A stretch of 34,982 nucleotides of DNA, taken from an uncultured Saprospiraceae bacterium (GTDB lineage: Bacteria; Bacteroidota; Bacteroidia; Chitinophagales; Saprospiraceae). Both the position numbers and the translations under genes were made by a program. Location of the stretch: assembly GCA_937928045.1 (NCBI GenBank), contig CALFWO010000058.1:1-34982 (forward strand), given 5' to 3'. The notes below the pieces were generated by a model, which made no database searches, was not told where the DNA came from, and saw only the letters and a list, made by a program, of their open reading frames with translations. Positions 15,526-24,181 of this stretch are shown piece after piece (within the stretch, counting starts at the first letter, position 1; the number at the start of each line of letters is the position of its first letter).

Positions 15526-15631
15526 AAAAATTTGCTGTTTGGCTTTAAAGATAATTCTTGAAACAAGTAATATGCAATAGATGAACCAAAAATATGGTTC
15601 AAATCCCGTTTTCCTTATCTTTCCCCCTAGA

Positions 15632-16960
15632 ATGAAGGAAATTCAAGACAAATTATTTAAGTTCTGGGAGAAAAATCAAATGGAATTATCTACCAGTTCT
15701 ACCTTATTGGCCGTAAGTGGAGGAATAGATTCCATGCTTTTGGCCGAGCTATTTTTGTCGAATAATTTCCAATTTGCAATTGCCCATGTGAATTATCAAC
15801 TTCGAGGGAATGCTTCGGATCGAGATGCTGCCTTTGTGTCAAATTGGGCAGATAACCATGGCATAAAATTCTACCTAAAAATAGACAACCTTGGCAAGGG
15901 TATCGAATCAAATATTCAGATTGCTGCGCGCAATTCAAGATATGAGTGGTTTGATAAGCTTTTGGAAAAAAATGGTTACACTTTTTTAGCCACGGCGCAT
16001 CATCTTCAGGATTCAATAGAAACTAGCCTAATAAATTGGGGCAGAGGGACAGGTTTAAAAGGATTGGCTGGCATCCCTCCAAAAAGAAACTATATTATTC
16101 GCCCTTTGCTTTGTTTAAATCCACAAGAAGTCAAAGTTCTTTGTAATCATTATCAGGTCAAATGGAGAGAAGATGAAAGTAATCTTGAAAGAAAATATTT
16201 GAGAAATAAAATTCGACATGAGGTCATACCCCAATTAGTAAATATATTTCCAAATTATTATCAAACTCAACAAAAAACAAAATTGAATATTGAGTCGGAC
16301 TATAGACTAATTGAAGAACTGTTGGCTGGATATAAATCAAAGCTAATTTATCAAGAAAAAGATTTAACCAAGTTAGATTTATCTATTGTAGAAAATCACC
16401 CAGAAAAAAATCATTTGCTTTTTTACATCCTCAAACCTTGGGAATTTAGCTTGGCTCAAATTGAACAATTTTGGATTGGATATCCGAATAGTGAAACCAA
16501 AAATTTTTCCACACAAATAGCAATAGGAAATCTAAAAAACAAAGTGCTTGTGTTAACAAAAAATCTCAATCAAATTATTGAATCCTATGCCATTAATTCA
16601 GCGAATACAGTCATCAAAGCCAATTGTGGTTCCATCGAATTTGAAATCGTTAATACTCCTAATAAATTTGAAAACTTACCAAATGAAGCATACTTCGATT
16701 TAGAAAAAATTCAATGGCCTTTAACTTTAAGGAGTTGGAAAAAGGGAGATCGATTTCAGCCGTTTGGAATGAACGGAAAACATCAGAAAATTCAAGATTT
16801 TTTTTCAAACAAGAAATTTAGCAGACATCAAAAGAACACTCAATTACTACTGCTGAATGGCGAAAACATTATTTGGATTCTAGGACATCGTACCAGTAAT
16901 GACTGCAAAGTTCAATCTGATCAGCAAAAATGTCTGAAGGCAATTTGGAAAAAAGTTTAA
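15632..16960 (+). CDS. tilS: tRNA(Ile)-lysidine synthase
   Basis: 442 residues from the ATG at 15632. An in-frame ATG at 15581 would add 17 residues without family similarity and would overlap a small hairpin (15583-15600). The PP-loop ATP-pyrophosphatase motif VSGGIDS is at residues 28-34, followed by FAIAHVNYQLRG, TAHHLQDSIETSLINWGRG and GLAGIPPKRN, all typical of TilS. The C-terminal substrate-binding domain ends with LRSWKKGDRFQPFGMNGKHQ and IIWILGHRTSND. The enzyme converts C34 of the CAU-anticodon tRNA to lysidine so that it reads AUA, and it is essential. It converges with the SPOR-domain gene, 21 bases apart, with no clear terminator. Confidence 0.96.
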   Translation: MKEIQDKLFKFWEKNQMELSTSSTLLAVSGGIDSMLLAELFLSNNFQFAIAHVNYQLRGNASDRDAAFVSNWADNHGIKFYLKIDNLGKGIESNIQIAARNSRYEWFDKLLEKNGYTFLATAHHLQDSIETSLINWGRGTGLKGLAGIPPKRNYIIRPLLCLNPQEVKVLCNHYQVKWREDESNLERKYLRNKIRHEVIPQLVNIFPNYYQTQQKTKLNIESDYRLIEELLAGYKSKLIYQEKDLTKLDLSIVENHPEKNHLLFYILKPWEFSLAQIEQFWIGYPNSETKNFSTQIAIGNLKNKVLVLTKNLNQIIESYAINSANTVIKANCGSIEFEIVNTPNKFENLPNEAYFDLEKIQWPLTLRSWKKGDRFQPFGMNGKHQKIQDFFSNKKFSRHQKNTQLLLLNGENIIWILGHRTSNDCKVQSDQQKCLKAIWKKV

Positions 16961-16981
16961 TAAATATTTACAAGGCGAAAC

Positions 16982-19417
16982 CTACTTTTGACGAAGTAAT
17001 GTACCATCCTTATCCAGAACAACATGTGCTGTCTTAAATCCACGAACTCTAACCTTTTCCATTATTTGTTTGGCTTCATATAAACTATCGTATGCCGCTA
17101 ATAACATTACCGTTAATTCCCCAACCTTCACTTTTTCAATCGTTCCATATTGTAGAATTTTAGATGGTTTGAAGTAACTTGTATTTTTATAAGTGGCCAG
17201 TCGTACTTTATATTTATTATTTATTCGATCGCCACTAGTGGCAGGTTTTGGAGTAGGGTTTTTAACAACCGTTTTAGTTGGTTTAGGAGGCAAAGGTTTA
17301 TTTATTGGAGGGTTGCTAACTGTGGTAGACTGGCTTGGCGAAGTCGAAGCCACTCCCCCAGTCTGATTGATAACAAACGCTTCAGGAAAACCTTGTTTTG
17401 CTATAGATTTTTTAGCAACATCAGCTGCTGCCCTCGATTTAAATGTTCCTACACGTACTTTTGCCATGCCATTTTCTTCAACAACAAATACTTTCCCTAT
17501 ACCTTTAAGTTTACTAAATAATTCCATGTTTACTCCATTGCTAACATCACTGGCAGCTACTTGTATCGCGAAACCATTTTCAATATTCTGTGGATTTGTA
17601 AATGAGGTAACAGAAGAACTAGAACTTGTCGACGAAGTTGTTGTTGAAGGTTGGCTAGGTATATTAACTTCATTGTCAGGAATTGCAGCATACACAGGAT
17701 CAAAACTAATGGATCCAAGTAAATCAGCATTCATTCCATCTCCAGTATTCACTCTATTGTGCGCATCTGTAAACCCTACTTTTGTATAGCGAATGACGTA
17801 AACTGAATTGGCATCTAGACCCAAGCTATATGATCCATCTGGAGCAGAATAAGTTTCTATCATCTCTCCAGAATTCTGGTTGGTCGCTCGAATCAAAACA
17901 TCTTGCTCAGGCATTTTATCTACACCGTTAACAATTGTTCCTCTAATTTTCTCCGCCTCTTTATTCAATTGAACATCAAAAGACAATACCTTTTGTTCTC
18001 CATTTGCCGCTAAGGAAATTGTCTTTGGCATATATCCAGATTTCTTTACCAAAAGCTCACAGGCAAATCCTCCCAATGCTTGGAATGAATACATTCCAGT
18101 TATGTCCGATCGATAGGTTCCTTCCATGCATTGCGTCATATCAATAATTGCATTCTCTATCGGAATACCAGCTTGATCGGTAACTGTAATTACAACTTCG
18201 TCCGTTTGTCTAATTGCTCTGTACAAATCGTAGTTACCCTTTCCTCCAGATCTATTTGAAGCAAAATAACTAATCTTAGATTCTGGATGATGAATAAATC
18301 CAAAGTCATCTCCGGCGGAATTCACTTGAGACCCTAAATGAAAAACACGGTTCCAGTCCGAGCCAGTTCTTGTAGCCTTAAAGCAATCATAACCGCCTAA
18401 ACCCATATGCCAGTCGGAAGAAAAATAAATTGTTGTACCATCAAAAAATGGAGAAATCTCATTGCCTTGGGTATTTACCTTTGGGCCCAAATTTTCTGGA
18501 GTTGTCCAAGTGTCTCCAATTTTTCTCGAAACGTATAAGTCATAACCTCCATAGCCATCTGGACGATCAGATGCAAAAAATAAAGTCTTTCCATCTGGTG
18601 ATAAACTTGGAAATCCGGATGAATATCCACTGCCATTAAATGGAAATGGTTTGATTTCTGTCCACCCCCCATCGCCATCCAACAAAGCATAGTGAAGTGA
18701 CAATGACATTCCAGATTCAGGGATATGTCTATAGCCTGTTTTGAAATTATTCTTAGCAAAAAATACAACATTAGTACTAGTAGAATAAGTCAATGGGCCT
18801 TCACCTACTGTTTGATCAAATAGTGCTCTAAGTGCAGCCGGAGGTTTCAAATAATTGTTTTGGTCTAAACTTGAAATCACTAGATGAGATTCTCCTTTAT
18901 TGTTGCCTTCGACTTTAGTTGATGAAAAAACTACATGGGATTCATATACCGCTGGACCAAATTCGTCAGCTTCAGAATTTAAATATTCATTGCGAACAAC
19001 GTACGGGGATGCGGCCTTAGACATCTTATTTGCAAAATCACAACTGGCGCTAAAGTGTTTACCAATGCCAGGATGAGCTAAAGCATATTTTTCAAACGTT
19101 TTACTAGCCAATTCATAGTTGCCCAACATCTTTTGAACTTTTCCTAAGTTCAACAATGTTTTTGGAGCAGCACCAGATAATGGAATAGCTTTTTCGTACC
19201 AAATTGCAGCCTCTGATATTTGATTCATTATGCGATAACATTCCCCTAGTCTGGAGGCAACATGTCCGTCGTTCGGATTTTTTTGAGCCAGATATAGGTA
19301 GTCTTGAGTAGCTTCTTGAAAGTTGCCAACTTCGAATTCTTTGTCGGCTTTTTTTAAGGTTTGTGCAGAAAGTCCTGCAAAGCAAAGCATTAAGATAAAT
19401 GTTGCAGCGTGTCTCAT
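16982..19417 (-). CDS. PorE-like TPR/PD40 propeller protein with C-terminal SPOR domains
   Basis: 811 residues from the ATG at 19417, which gives a signal peptide (MRHAATFILMLCFAGLSAQ); an upstream ATG at 19483 adds 22 non-signal residues. Domain order: TPR repeats (about 20-125); a PD40/WD40-like propeller (about 140-390) with repeats FPSLSPDGKTLFFASDRPDG, ISPFFDGTTIYFSSD and SKISYFASNRSGG; two carboxypeptidase-regulatory-like beta domains (about 395-560); a Ser/Thr linker; a SPOR domain (NGFAIQVAASD... to EAFVINQ, about 610-680); a Pro/Lys linker; and a second SPOR-like repeat (YKVRLATYKNTSYF... to KTAHVVLD). SPOR domains bind denuded peptidoglycan. The first four modules match PorE and related T9SS/OmpA proteins, but no OmpA domain is present. 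It is probably periplasmic or outer-membrane associated. Confidence 0.8.
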   Translation of the reverse strand: MRHAATFILMLCFAGLSAQTLKKADKEFEVGNFQEATQDYLYLAQKNPNDGHVASRLGECYRIMNQISEAAIWYEKAIPLSGAAPKTLLNLGKVQKMLGNYELASKTFEKYALAHPGIGKHFSASCDFANKMSKAASPYVVRNEYLNSEADEFGPAVYESHVVFSSTKVEGNNKGESHLVISSLDQNNYLKPPAALRALFDQTVGEGPLTYSTSTNVVFFAKNNFKTGYRHIPESGMSLSLHYALLDGDGGWTEIKPFPFNGSGYSSGFPSLSPDGKTLFFASDRPDGYGGYDLYVSRKIGDTWTTPENLGPKVNTQGNEISPFFDGTTIYFSSDWHMGLGGYDCFKATRTGSDWNRVFHLGSQVNSAGDDFGFIHHPESKISYFASNRSGGKGNYDLYRAIRQTDEVVITVTDQAGIPIENAIIDMTQCMEGTYRSDITGMYSFQALGGFACELLVKKSGYMPKTISLAANGEQKVLSFDVQLNKEAEKIRGTIVNGVDKMPEQDVLIRATNQNSGEMIETYSAPDGSYSLGLDANSVYVIRYTKVGFTDAHNRVNTGDGMNADLLGSISFDPVYAAIPDNEVNIPSQPSTTTSSTSSSSSVTSFTNPQNIENGFAIQVAASDVSNGVNMELFSKLKGIGKVFVVEENGMAKVRVGTFKSRAAADVAKKSIAKQGFPEAFVINQTGGVASTSPSQSTTVSNPPINKPLPPKPTKTVVKNPTPKPATSGDRINNKYKVRLATYKNTSYFKPSKILQYGTIEKVKVGELTVMLLAAYDSLYEAKQIMEKVRVRGFKTAHVVLDKDGTLLRQK

Positions 19418-19605
19418 ATGTCCGTAGTCTTGTCTTTGTGTCTGGCAGTATACCCGCCGATGTAAAGGTAAGGAATTACACAATTTTCCTAAGGAATATC
19501 CAAGGGAATCCGATTAAATACAGATTTATTGAGTTAATTATTGCCCAACTGCAACATTTTTCTCTTTATTTTTTTGTTAATGAATTGATTTTAAGGAGAT
19601 TAAAA

Positions 19606-19619
19606 CAAAATTAACTTTG
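19606..19619. promoter_or_regulatory. Overlapping divergent -7 elements (bidirectional promoter)
   Basis: CAAAATTAACTTTG reads TAACTTTG on the plus strand (19612-19619) and TAATTTTG on the minus strand (19613-19606). Both match TAnnTTTG and share the central TA. The plus element would serve the subtilisin gene (leader about 110 bases; possible TTG at 19585-19587). The minus element would serve the SPOR-domain gene (leader about 180 bases). The rest of the 317-base gap holds nothing else recognisable. Confidence 0.4.
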
Positions 19620-19734
19620 CAATTTTTATGTTAATGAGGGTTCTTATCAAGAAACGAAACTCTTATTCTGACGTAGGTAAACTAGGCGACGATGCAGATT
19701 TTCATAATCAACAGAATGCACTTATTATTGTAGC

Positions 19735-22683
19735 ATGAGTAAAATCACAATCCTTATGACCAAATGTCTCAAAACTTGCCTTTTGGCAGTGACTTTCATT
19801 TTTTCAATTTCTTCTCTTATTGCCCAAAGCTTAGACTATGTTCAAGGAGAGCTTTTAGTGCAATTAACTGATAATCAGAGACCTGAGGATATGGTCAATG
19901 AATATGCACGCATTTATGGCTCTGAAGCCTTTCTTCAGATCGATAAAAAATTGAAAGCTCCAATGGCTGTTTGGAAATTCTTATTTGACCACAATTCGAT
20001 TGACAATGACCTTATAATCAGACGATTAGATAGACTCACGACGGTTGCTGTTGTTCAAAACAATCATTTCATCACGCCGCGAGCTACTTTCCCTGATGAT
20101 CCTCTTTTTAATAGTCAATGGCAATGGTTCAATGATGGTTCGCAAGGAGCCTTAGATGCTGATGTAGATGCAGAATTGGCTTGGGATATTACCACTGGGG
20201 GTATAACTCCCGATGGTGATGACATCGTTGTGGCTGTGCTTGATGACGGAACTGAATTGTCCCATCCTGATTTAATAGATAATCATTGGGTAAATGTTGA
20301 TGAAATTCCTGACAATGGAATTGATGATGATGGAAATGGTTATATAGATGATTACAATGGTTGGAACATATTTACAAATAACGACGATGTATCAGGTGGT
20401 GACCATGGTTTGGCTGTATCAGGAATGATTGGAGCCAAAGGAAATAATGGTGTTGGCATAACCGGTATCAATTGGGATGTAAAGATTATGACAGTTAAAA
20501 ACAACTTCGCCACCCAAGAAGATAGAGTTCTTGAAGCTTATGCCTACCCGTACATCATGCGAAAGCGGTACAATGAAAGCAATGGAGCGGAAGGAGCTTT
20601 TGTAGTAGCCAGTAATGCATCTTGGGGAATAGATGGTGGTGATCCGGCGAATTCTCCCCTTTGGTGTCAATTTTATGACTCTTTAGGTGTACAAGGCATT
20701 TTGAATTGCGGGGCAACATCCAATGCTTCAATTAACGTTGACATAGAAGGTGATCTTCCAACAACTTGTCCATCTGATTACATGGTTGCTGTAACCAGAT
20801 CTTCTATCAATGATGAACAATCTGGAGGATTTGGCCCAGTTCATATTGACTTAGCCGCTCCTGGACAAAATATTTTTTCCGCCTCTACAAATGGAGGATA
20901 CGACAATACTACAGGAACTTCCTTTTCTTGTCCACTAGTAGCAGGAATAGTAGCTTTAATGTACTCGGCACCTTGTCCAAATTTAACAGCTCTTGCCAAA
21001 TCTAATCCTGGTTTGGCGGCATTAGAAGCAAGACGATTGTTGTTAGAAAATGTGGACGTCATAAATGGATATGATGTTTTAGTGGAGACAGGAGGAAGAG
21101 CTAATGCGTTCAATGCAGTTGCGGAAATAATAGAAAATTGTGGACCATGTCCAGGACCTAGGGCACTAGAATCTAGCAATTTTACTTTGAACTCTGCTGA
21201 ATTAAGTTGGACTAATGGAACGAATGCAACTAGTTCAAAAATTAGGTATCGAGAAGTAGGAGCTGTTAATTGGATAAATATTCCTTCGGCCACTACCCCT
21301 TACAATTTAACTGGATTGTCTTCTTGTTCGGACTATGAATTTCAAGTCCAAAATGAATGCCTCGATTCAATGGCAACTAGTGATTATACGGCTTCGGTTA
21401 ATTTTAGAACTGATGGATGCTGTGATGCTCCATCAGCTATAAATATTGACAATATTTCAATAACATCATTCGAAATAAGTTGGGATCCTGTTACTTTGGC
21501 TGACTCCTATACTGTTATCTACCGTCCATCCGATGCGATTGATTGGGACACACTTGTTGTCAGTGATAATAATATTAGTGTTGACGAATTAGAACCATGT
21601 ATAGAATATGATTTATCGATAAAAACCAATTGCACAAGTATCAATTCTAGTTTTTCGAATATTATTTCAATCACTACTAAGGGATGTGGAGCTTGCATCG
21701 AAAACCAATATTGCGAAATTGTTGGAAATACCAATCTTGAGCATATAGAAAGTGTAACATTAAATGGGAATGAAAATATTTCGGGTTCAAATGGTGGTTA
21801 CGCATTATTTGATGCTAACCCACCTTCTTTGCTATTCGGTTCGGAAAATCAATTGAAAATATTTATTGGATATGTGAGCTTTTCTTATGCTGAAGTTACT
21901 ACAGTTTTTATTGACTTTAATGCTGATGGTGAATTTAGTCTTGATGAAAATATTGGAAATATTTCTCAAGCGGACTCAGCAGTTTTTGATTTTATTGTTC
22001 CATTTACAGCCACTCAAGGATTGACGCGAATGCGGGTCATAATGGGTTATCAAGCCAACACTGATATAGCTTGTCCCATTTCTTTAGATGGAGAAGTTGA
22101 AGATTATTGCGTCTTTTTAGACGACCCTATGTTGGAATGTGAATTCAATGGCGCAATAGATTCCATTGGATCAACAGATGCTTCCATAAGTTTGTCATGG
22201 CCGGAACAAACAGCCGCTGTTCAGTACCAATTGAGATGGAAGGAAAGCACAGAGAATACTTGGAACGCGGTCGTGATTGAAGAAACTACCTATGAACTAA
22301 CTGATTTAAAATTTTGCACGGATTATGACTTTCAGGCGGTGACTATTTGCTCAGGAGGATTAAGTCCATTTTCTGAGGAATTTACCTATTCAACATCATG
22401 CCTTTCGAATACTTCAAATATAGCTTTCGATGCTTTTACTTTGTCTCCTAATCCATTTTCAGATGTTCTTAACTTAAGTTTTGATTCCCCCATTGATGGA
22501 GCTTTAGAAATCACTGTAATGAACAATCTGGGTGAACTAGTAGCATCAAATAGCAACTATAGAATTACCCAAGGAAACAATAGTATTGTTTTGAATGACT
22601 TTGACAATTTAAATAATGGAATTTATTTCCTAAGTTTAAGCGTTGAAGATCTTCATAAAGTTGTGAAGGTTATAAAACTTTAG
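19735..22683 (+). CDS. T9SS-secreted subtilisin-family (S8) protease
   Basis: 982 residues. A signal peptide (about 1-31, ending SSLIAQ) and a propeptide (about 32-115) precede the S8 catalytic domain. The triad is Asp170 (VVAVLDDGT), His224 (GGDHGLAVSG) and Ser396 (GTSFSCPLVAG), with the oxyanion Asn in SNASWG near 294. An acidic IDDDGNGYIDDYNGW insert (about 196-210) probably binds calcium. Two fibronectin type III domains follow (about 470-560 and 562-650), then a GEVED domain (about 670-795, VFIDFNADGEF), a third FN3 (about 800-885) and a T9SS type A sorting domain (about 900-982, FTLSPNPFSDVLNLSF ... NGIYFLSL). It should be exported across the outer membrane and trimmed at the C-terminus. 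A Kazal-type inhibitor gene follows after 5 bases. Confidence 0.93.
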   Translation: MSKITILMTKCLKTCLLAVTFIFSISSLIAQSLDYVQGELLVQLTDNQRPEDMVNEYARIYGSEAFLQIDKKLKAPMAVWKFLFDHNSIDNDLIIRRLDRLTTVAVVQNNHFITPRATFPDDPLFNSQWQWFNDGSQGALDADVDAELAWDITTGGITPDGDDIVVAVLDDGTELSHPDLIDNHWVNVDEIPDNGIDDDGNGYIDDYNGWNIFTNNDDVSGGDHGLAVSGMIGAKGNNGVGITGINWDVKIMTVKNNFATQEDRVLEAYAYPYIMRKRYNESNGAEGAFVVASNASWGIDGGDPANSPLWCQFYDSLGVQGILNCGATSNASINVDIEGDLPTTCPSDYMVAVTRSSINDEQSGGFGPVHIDLAAPGQNIFSASTNGGYDNTTGTSFSCPLVAGIVALMYSAPCPNLTALAKSNPGLAALEARRLLLENVDVINGYDVLVETGGRANAFNAVAEIIENCGPCPGPRALESSNFTLNSAELSWTNGTNATSSKIRYREVGAVNWINIPSATTPYNLTGLSSCSDYEFQVQNECLDSMATSDYTASVNFRTDGCCDAPSAINIDNISITSFEISWDPVTLADSYTVIYRPSDAIDWDTLVVSDNNISVDELEPCIEYDLSIKTNCTSINSSFSNIISITTKGCGACIENQYCEIVGNTNLEHIESVTLNGNENISGSNGGYALFDANPPSLLFGSENQLKIFIGYVSFSYAEVTTVFIDFNADGEFSLDENIGNISQADSAVFDFIVPFTATQGLTRMRVIMGYQANTDIACPISLDGEVEDYCVFLDDPMLECEFNGAIDSIGSTDASISLSWPEQTAAVQYQLRWKESTENTWNAVVIEETTYELTDLKFCTDYDFQAVTICSGGLSPFSEEFTYSTSCLSNTSNIAFDAFTLSPNPFSDVLNLSFDSPIDGALEITVMNNLGELVASNSNYRITQGNNSIVLNDFDNLNNGIYFLSLSVEDLHKVVKVIKL

Positions 22684-22688
22684 CATAG

Positions 22689-22916
22689 ATGAAAAGATTA
22701 CTATTGATAACCTGTGTCTTCGCCCTTTTCTCTTGTAATGGTGGAAAAAAAATTGTTGAACCGAATAATTGCTTGGATGAAAACTGGGCTGGATTTAAAG
22801 ATTGTACGGAAGAATATCTTCCTGTATGTGGATGCGATGGTAAAACTTATTCCAATGCTTGTGGCGCCTATAATGCCAAATTGAAAAGTTGGGTTGATGG
22901 GAAATGCAAAGAGTAA
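22689..22916 (+). CDS. Kazal-type protease-inhibitor lipoprotein
   Basis: 75 residues. MKRLLLITCVFALFSC is a lipoprotein signal with the lipidated Cys at 16. The mature part is one Kazal domain: cysteines at 28, 39, 47, 49, 58 and 73, with the family core PVCGCDGKTYSNACGAY. Aligned on turkey ovomucoid third domain (C-T-L-E-Y-R-P-L-C-G), the reactive loop is C39-T-E-E-Y-L-P-V-C47-G, so the P1 residue is Glu41. Kazal domains inhibit serine proteases, chiefly of the subtilisin and trypsin families. The gene starts 5 bases after the subtilisin stop and both end at one strong terminator, so the two are cotranscribed. The inferred role is to hold the protease in check in the cell envelope before or after export. 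Residues after the lipid Cys (NGGKK) do not resemble an acidic surface-export signal. Confidence 0.9.
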   Translation: MKRLLLITCVFALFSCNGGKKIVEPNNCLDENWAGFKDCTEEYLPVCGCDGKTYSNACGAYNAKLKSWVDGKCKE

Positions 22917-22935
22917 TATTGAGCTCATCTTCAAT

Positions 22936-22974
22936 AAAAAAGAGGTTGTTTCATTTGGAAACAACCTCTTTTTT
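22936..22974 (+). terminator. Terminator of the subtilisin-Kazal operon
   Basis: AGAGGTTGTTT (22941-22951) pairs perfectly with AAACAACCTCT (22959-22969) around a 7-base loop. It is flanked by A5 on the left and T5 on the right, so it could act on both strands. It starts 20 bases after the Kazal stop. Confidence 0.93.
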
Positions 22975-23085
22975 ATTTCATTTTAATTCCTAAAAGTGAT
23001 AATAATCTTTTTTAAACAGCAGATTTTTTCGCTCTTATTCTGGAAAATAAATTTCTGACGCCGCGAATCTTTTAGGAAAATTTAG

Positions 23086-23406
23086 CTATTCTAAAAATGG
23101 ATCAATTGATTCTTTTAGGATTTCAACCAGCGTTTCATCCATATATTTATATTCATCAGGAATATCTAAAACGATAATATCTTTAGAATACTGATTTCCT
23201 ACGAACCTTTGCAGAATTCTTTCTTTATGTCGCTGCTCCATTACAAAGATGAGATCAGCCCATAGCAAATGTCCTTCATTGATTCGAATCCGAGCGGCGT
23301 TTTCGGTGCCTACAGATTTTACTTGATGGTGTCCATGATTTTTATAAATAGCTTCTGCAGTTCTACTTCTCCACTTATTTCTACTACAGACGAAGAGTAT
23401 ATTCAT
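23086..23406 (-). CDS. Small low-molecular-weight protein tyrosine phosphatase (COG4551-like)
   Basis: 106 residues. The phosphatase loop is at the extreme N-terminus: MNILFVCSRNKWRSRTAE, with Cys7 and Arg13 in a CX5R(S) arrangement. The middle (GTENAARIRINEGHLLWADLI) and VMEQRHKERI match the LMW-phosphatase fold. The acid loop is IPDEYKYMDETL, with the Asp expected to be the general acid. The length is short for the superfamily (about 140-160) but normal for the small predicted-phosphatase group COG4551, so it is complete. It is presumably cytoplasmic and the substrate is unknown. It lacks the CX6C resolving pair seen in the arsC of this window, so arsenate reduction is unlikely. It is monocistronic, with small AT-rich gaps on both sides. 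Confidence 0.82.
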   Translation of the reverse strand: MNILFVCSRNKWRSRTAEAIYKNHGHHQVKSVGTENAARIRINEGHLLWADLIFVMEQRHKERILQRFVGNQYSKDIIVLDIPDEYKYMDETLVEILKESIDPFLE

Positions 23407-23579
23407 AAATAAAGTTTCGGTAAGAAGAAATTTTTTTAAAGTATGAACTTAACGAATATAGATTTATTAAAGTTCCAAGCCAAGATATTAACATTCCAAT
23501 TGGCTAAACAAAACCCTTGATTGTTATTATATTGGTTCGTAACATTGAAATAATATGTTGTTTTCGAATATTTCAATTT

Positions 23580-23921
23580 ATGACATTAGAAATAATAACC
23601 TTAAGTACAGTCTCTTACAAAATGTTCGCTTTTTTGGGTGTTCTGGGCTTTTTAGTAGTAATTCACTTTCTAAATAAATACAGAAAACCTTATAAATGGA
23701 ATAACTACAGATTCGAATTAAATCTCTTAATCTTACTGCCAGTATTTTGGATTTACCTAGGCATTGCATTTGGAATCGTAAAATTAATTGACAAAGATCT
23801 CGCAATTGGTGGTTTGATTATTATTTATTGGTCCGCTTTAATGCTAACACCAATTTACTTTGCCGTGATAATCATTTTATTAATTCTTAGGTTTATTAGA
23901 ATTAAGTTCATTGGCAAATAG
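23580..23921 (+). CDS. Small membrane protein of unknown function
   Basis: 113 residues from the ATG at 23580; the frame is open from 23517 but only with a TTG start. Three hydrophobic stretches are predicted: about residues 15-30 (FAFLGVLGFLVVIHFL region), 48-68 (LLILLPVFWIYLGIAFGIV) and 78-106 (GGLIIIYWSALMLTPIYFAV and onward). The N-terminal and middle loops are basic (NKYRKPYKWNNYRFE), and the C-terminus ends RFIRIKFIGK. No family is recognised. The gene sits alone beside the small phosphatase (divergent) and is followed by a GC-rich repeat-like element. It is probably real, given its length without stops and coherent membrane topology, but this rests on composition alone. Confidence 0.5.
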   Translation: MTLEIITLSTVSYKMFAFLGVLGFLVVIHFLNKYRKPYKWNNYRFELNLLILLPVFWIYLGIAFGIVKLIDKDLAIGGLIIIYWSALMLTPIYFAVIIILLILRFIRIKFIGK

Positions 23922-23993
23922 GTTTCTTGTTTAGAGACACCGGGTAAAACCAAAAGATGTTAATATTACCATCAAGCCAAATGAACCAAGGAT

Positions 23994-24088
23994 CCACAAG
24001 CGCTGTGCAGGGTATGGTCCGACGAAGGAGTGACCGATCCGCTTTGCGGAGCGCCCGAAACATAGCGACCCGAAGGGATGTGGCCTTA
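23994..24088. repeat. GC-rich, hairpin-rich intergenic element (possible dispersed repeat)
   Basis: By my count 54 of the 85 bases at 24001-24085 are G or C, far above the surrounding AT-rich DNA. Short hairpins sit inside it: CCGC-TTT-GCGG (24039-24049) and CCC-GAA-GGG (24069-24077). A 113-residue minus-strand frame crosses the element but runs into the start of the OmpA gene's 3' end and has no gene-like features. From memory, similar translated phrases recur in Bacteroidota assemblies, which suggests a dispersed intergenic repeat. Copy number cannot be tested here. Confidence 0.45.
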
Positions 24089-24124
24089 TACTTATTTACC
24101 GATACTAATTCCAAAGCCATATAA

Positions 24125-24163
24125 ATAGAAAAGCCGATGCTCAAGATGAACATCGGCTTTTGT
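24125..24163 (-). terminator. Terminator of the T9SS cluster (after the OmpA gene)
   Basis: AAAAGCCGATG (24129-24139) and CATCGGCTTTT (24151-24161) are perfect 11-base arms around an 11-base loop. On the minus strand the right arm runs into TTTTCTATTTATAT. It starts about 20 bases after the OmpA stop at 24182. Confidence 0.9.
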
Positions 24164-24181
24164 GGACTTGGTTTTGTCGAG

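Noticed and set aside
15583-15607. GGTTCAAATCCC with a preceding hairpin, like a tRNA T-arm
   Set aside because: No acceptor, D or anticodon arm can be formed around it, and it overlaps the tilS 5' region.
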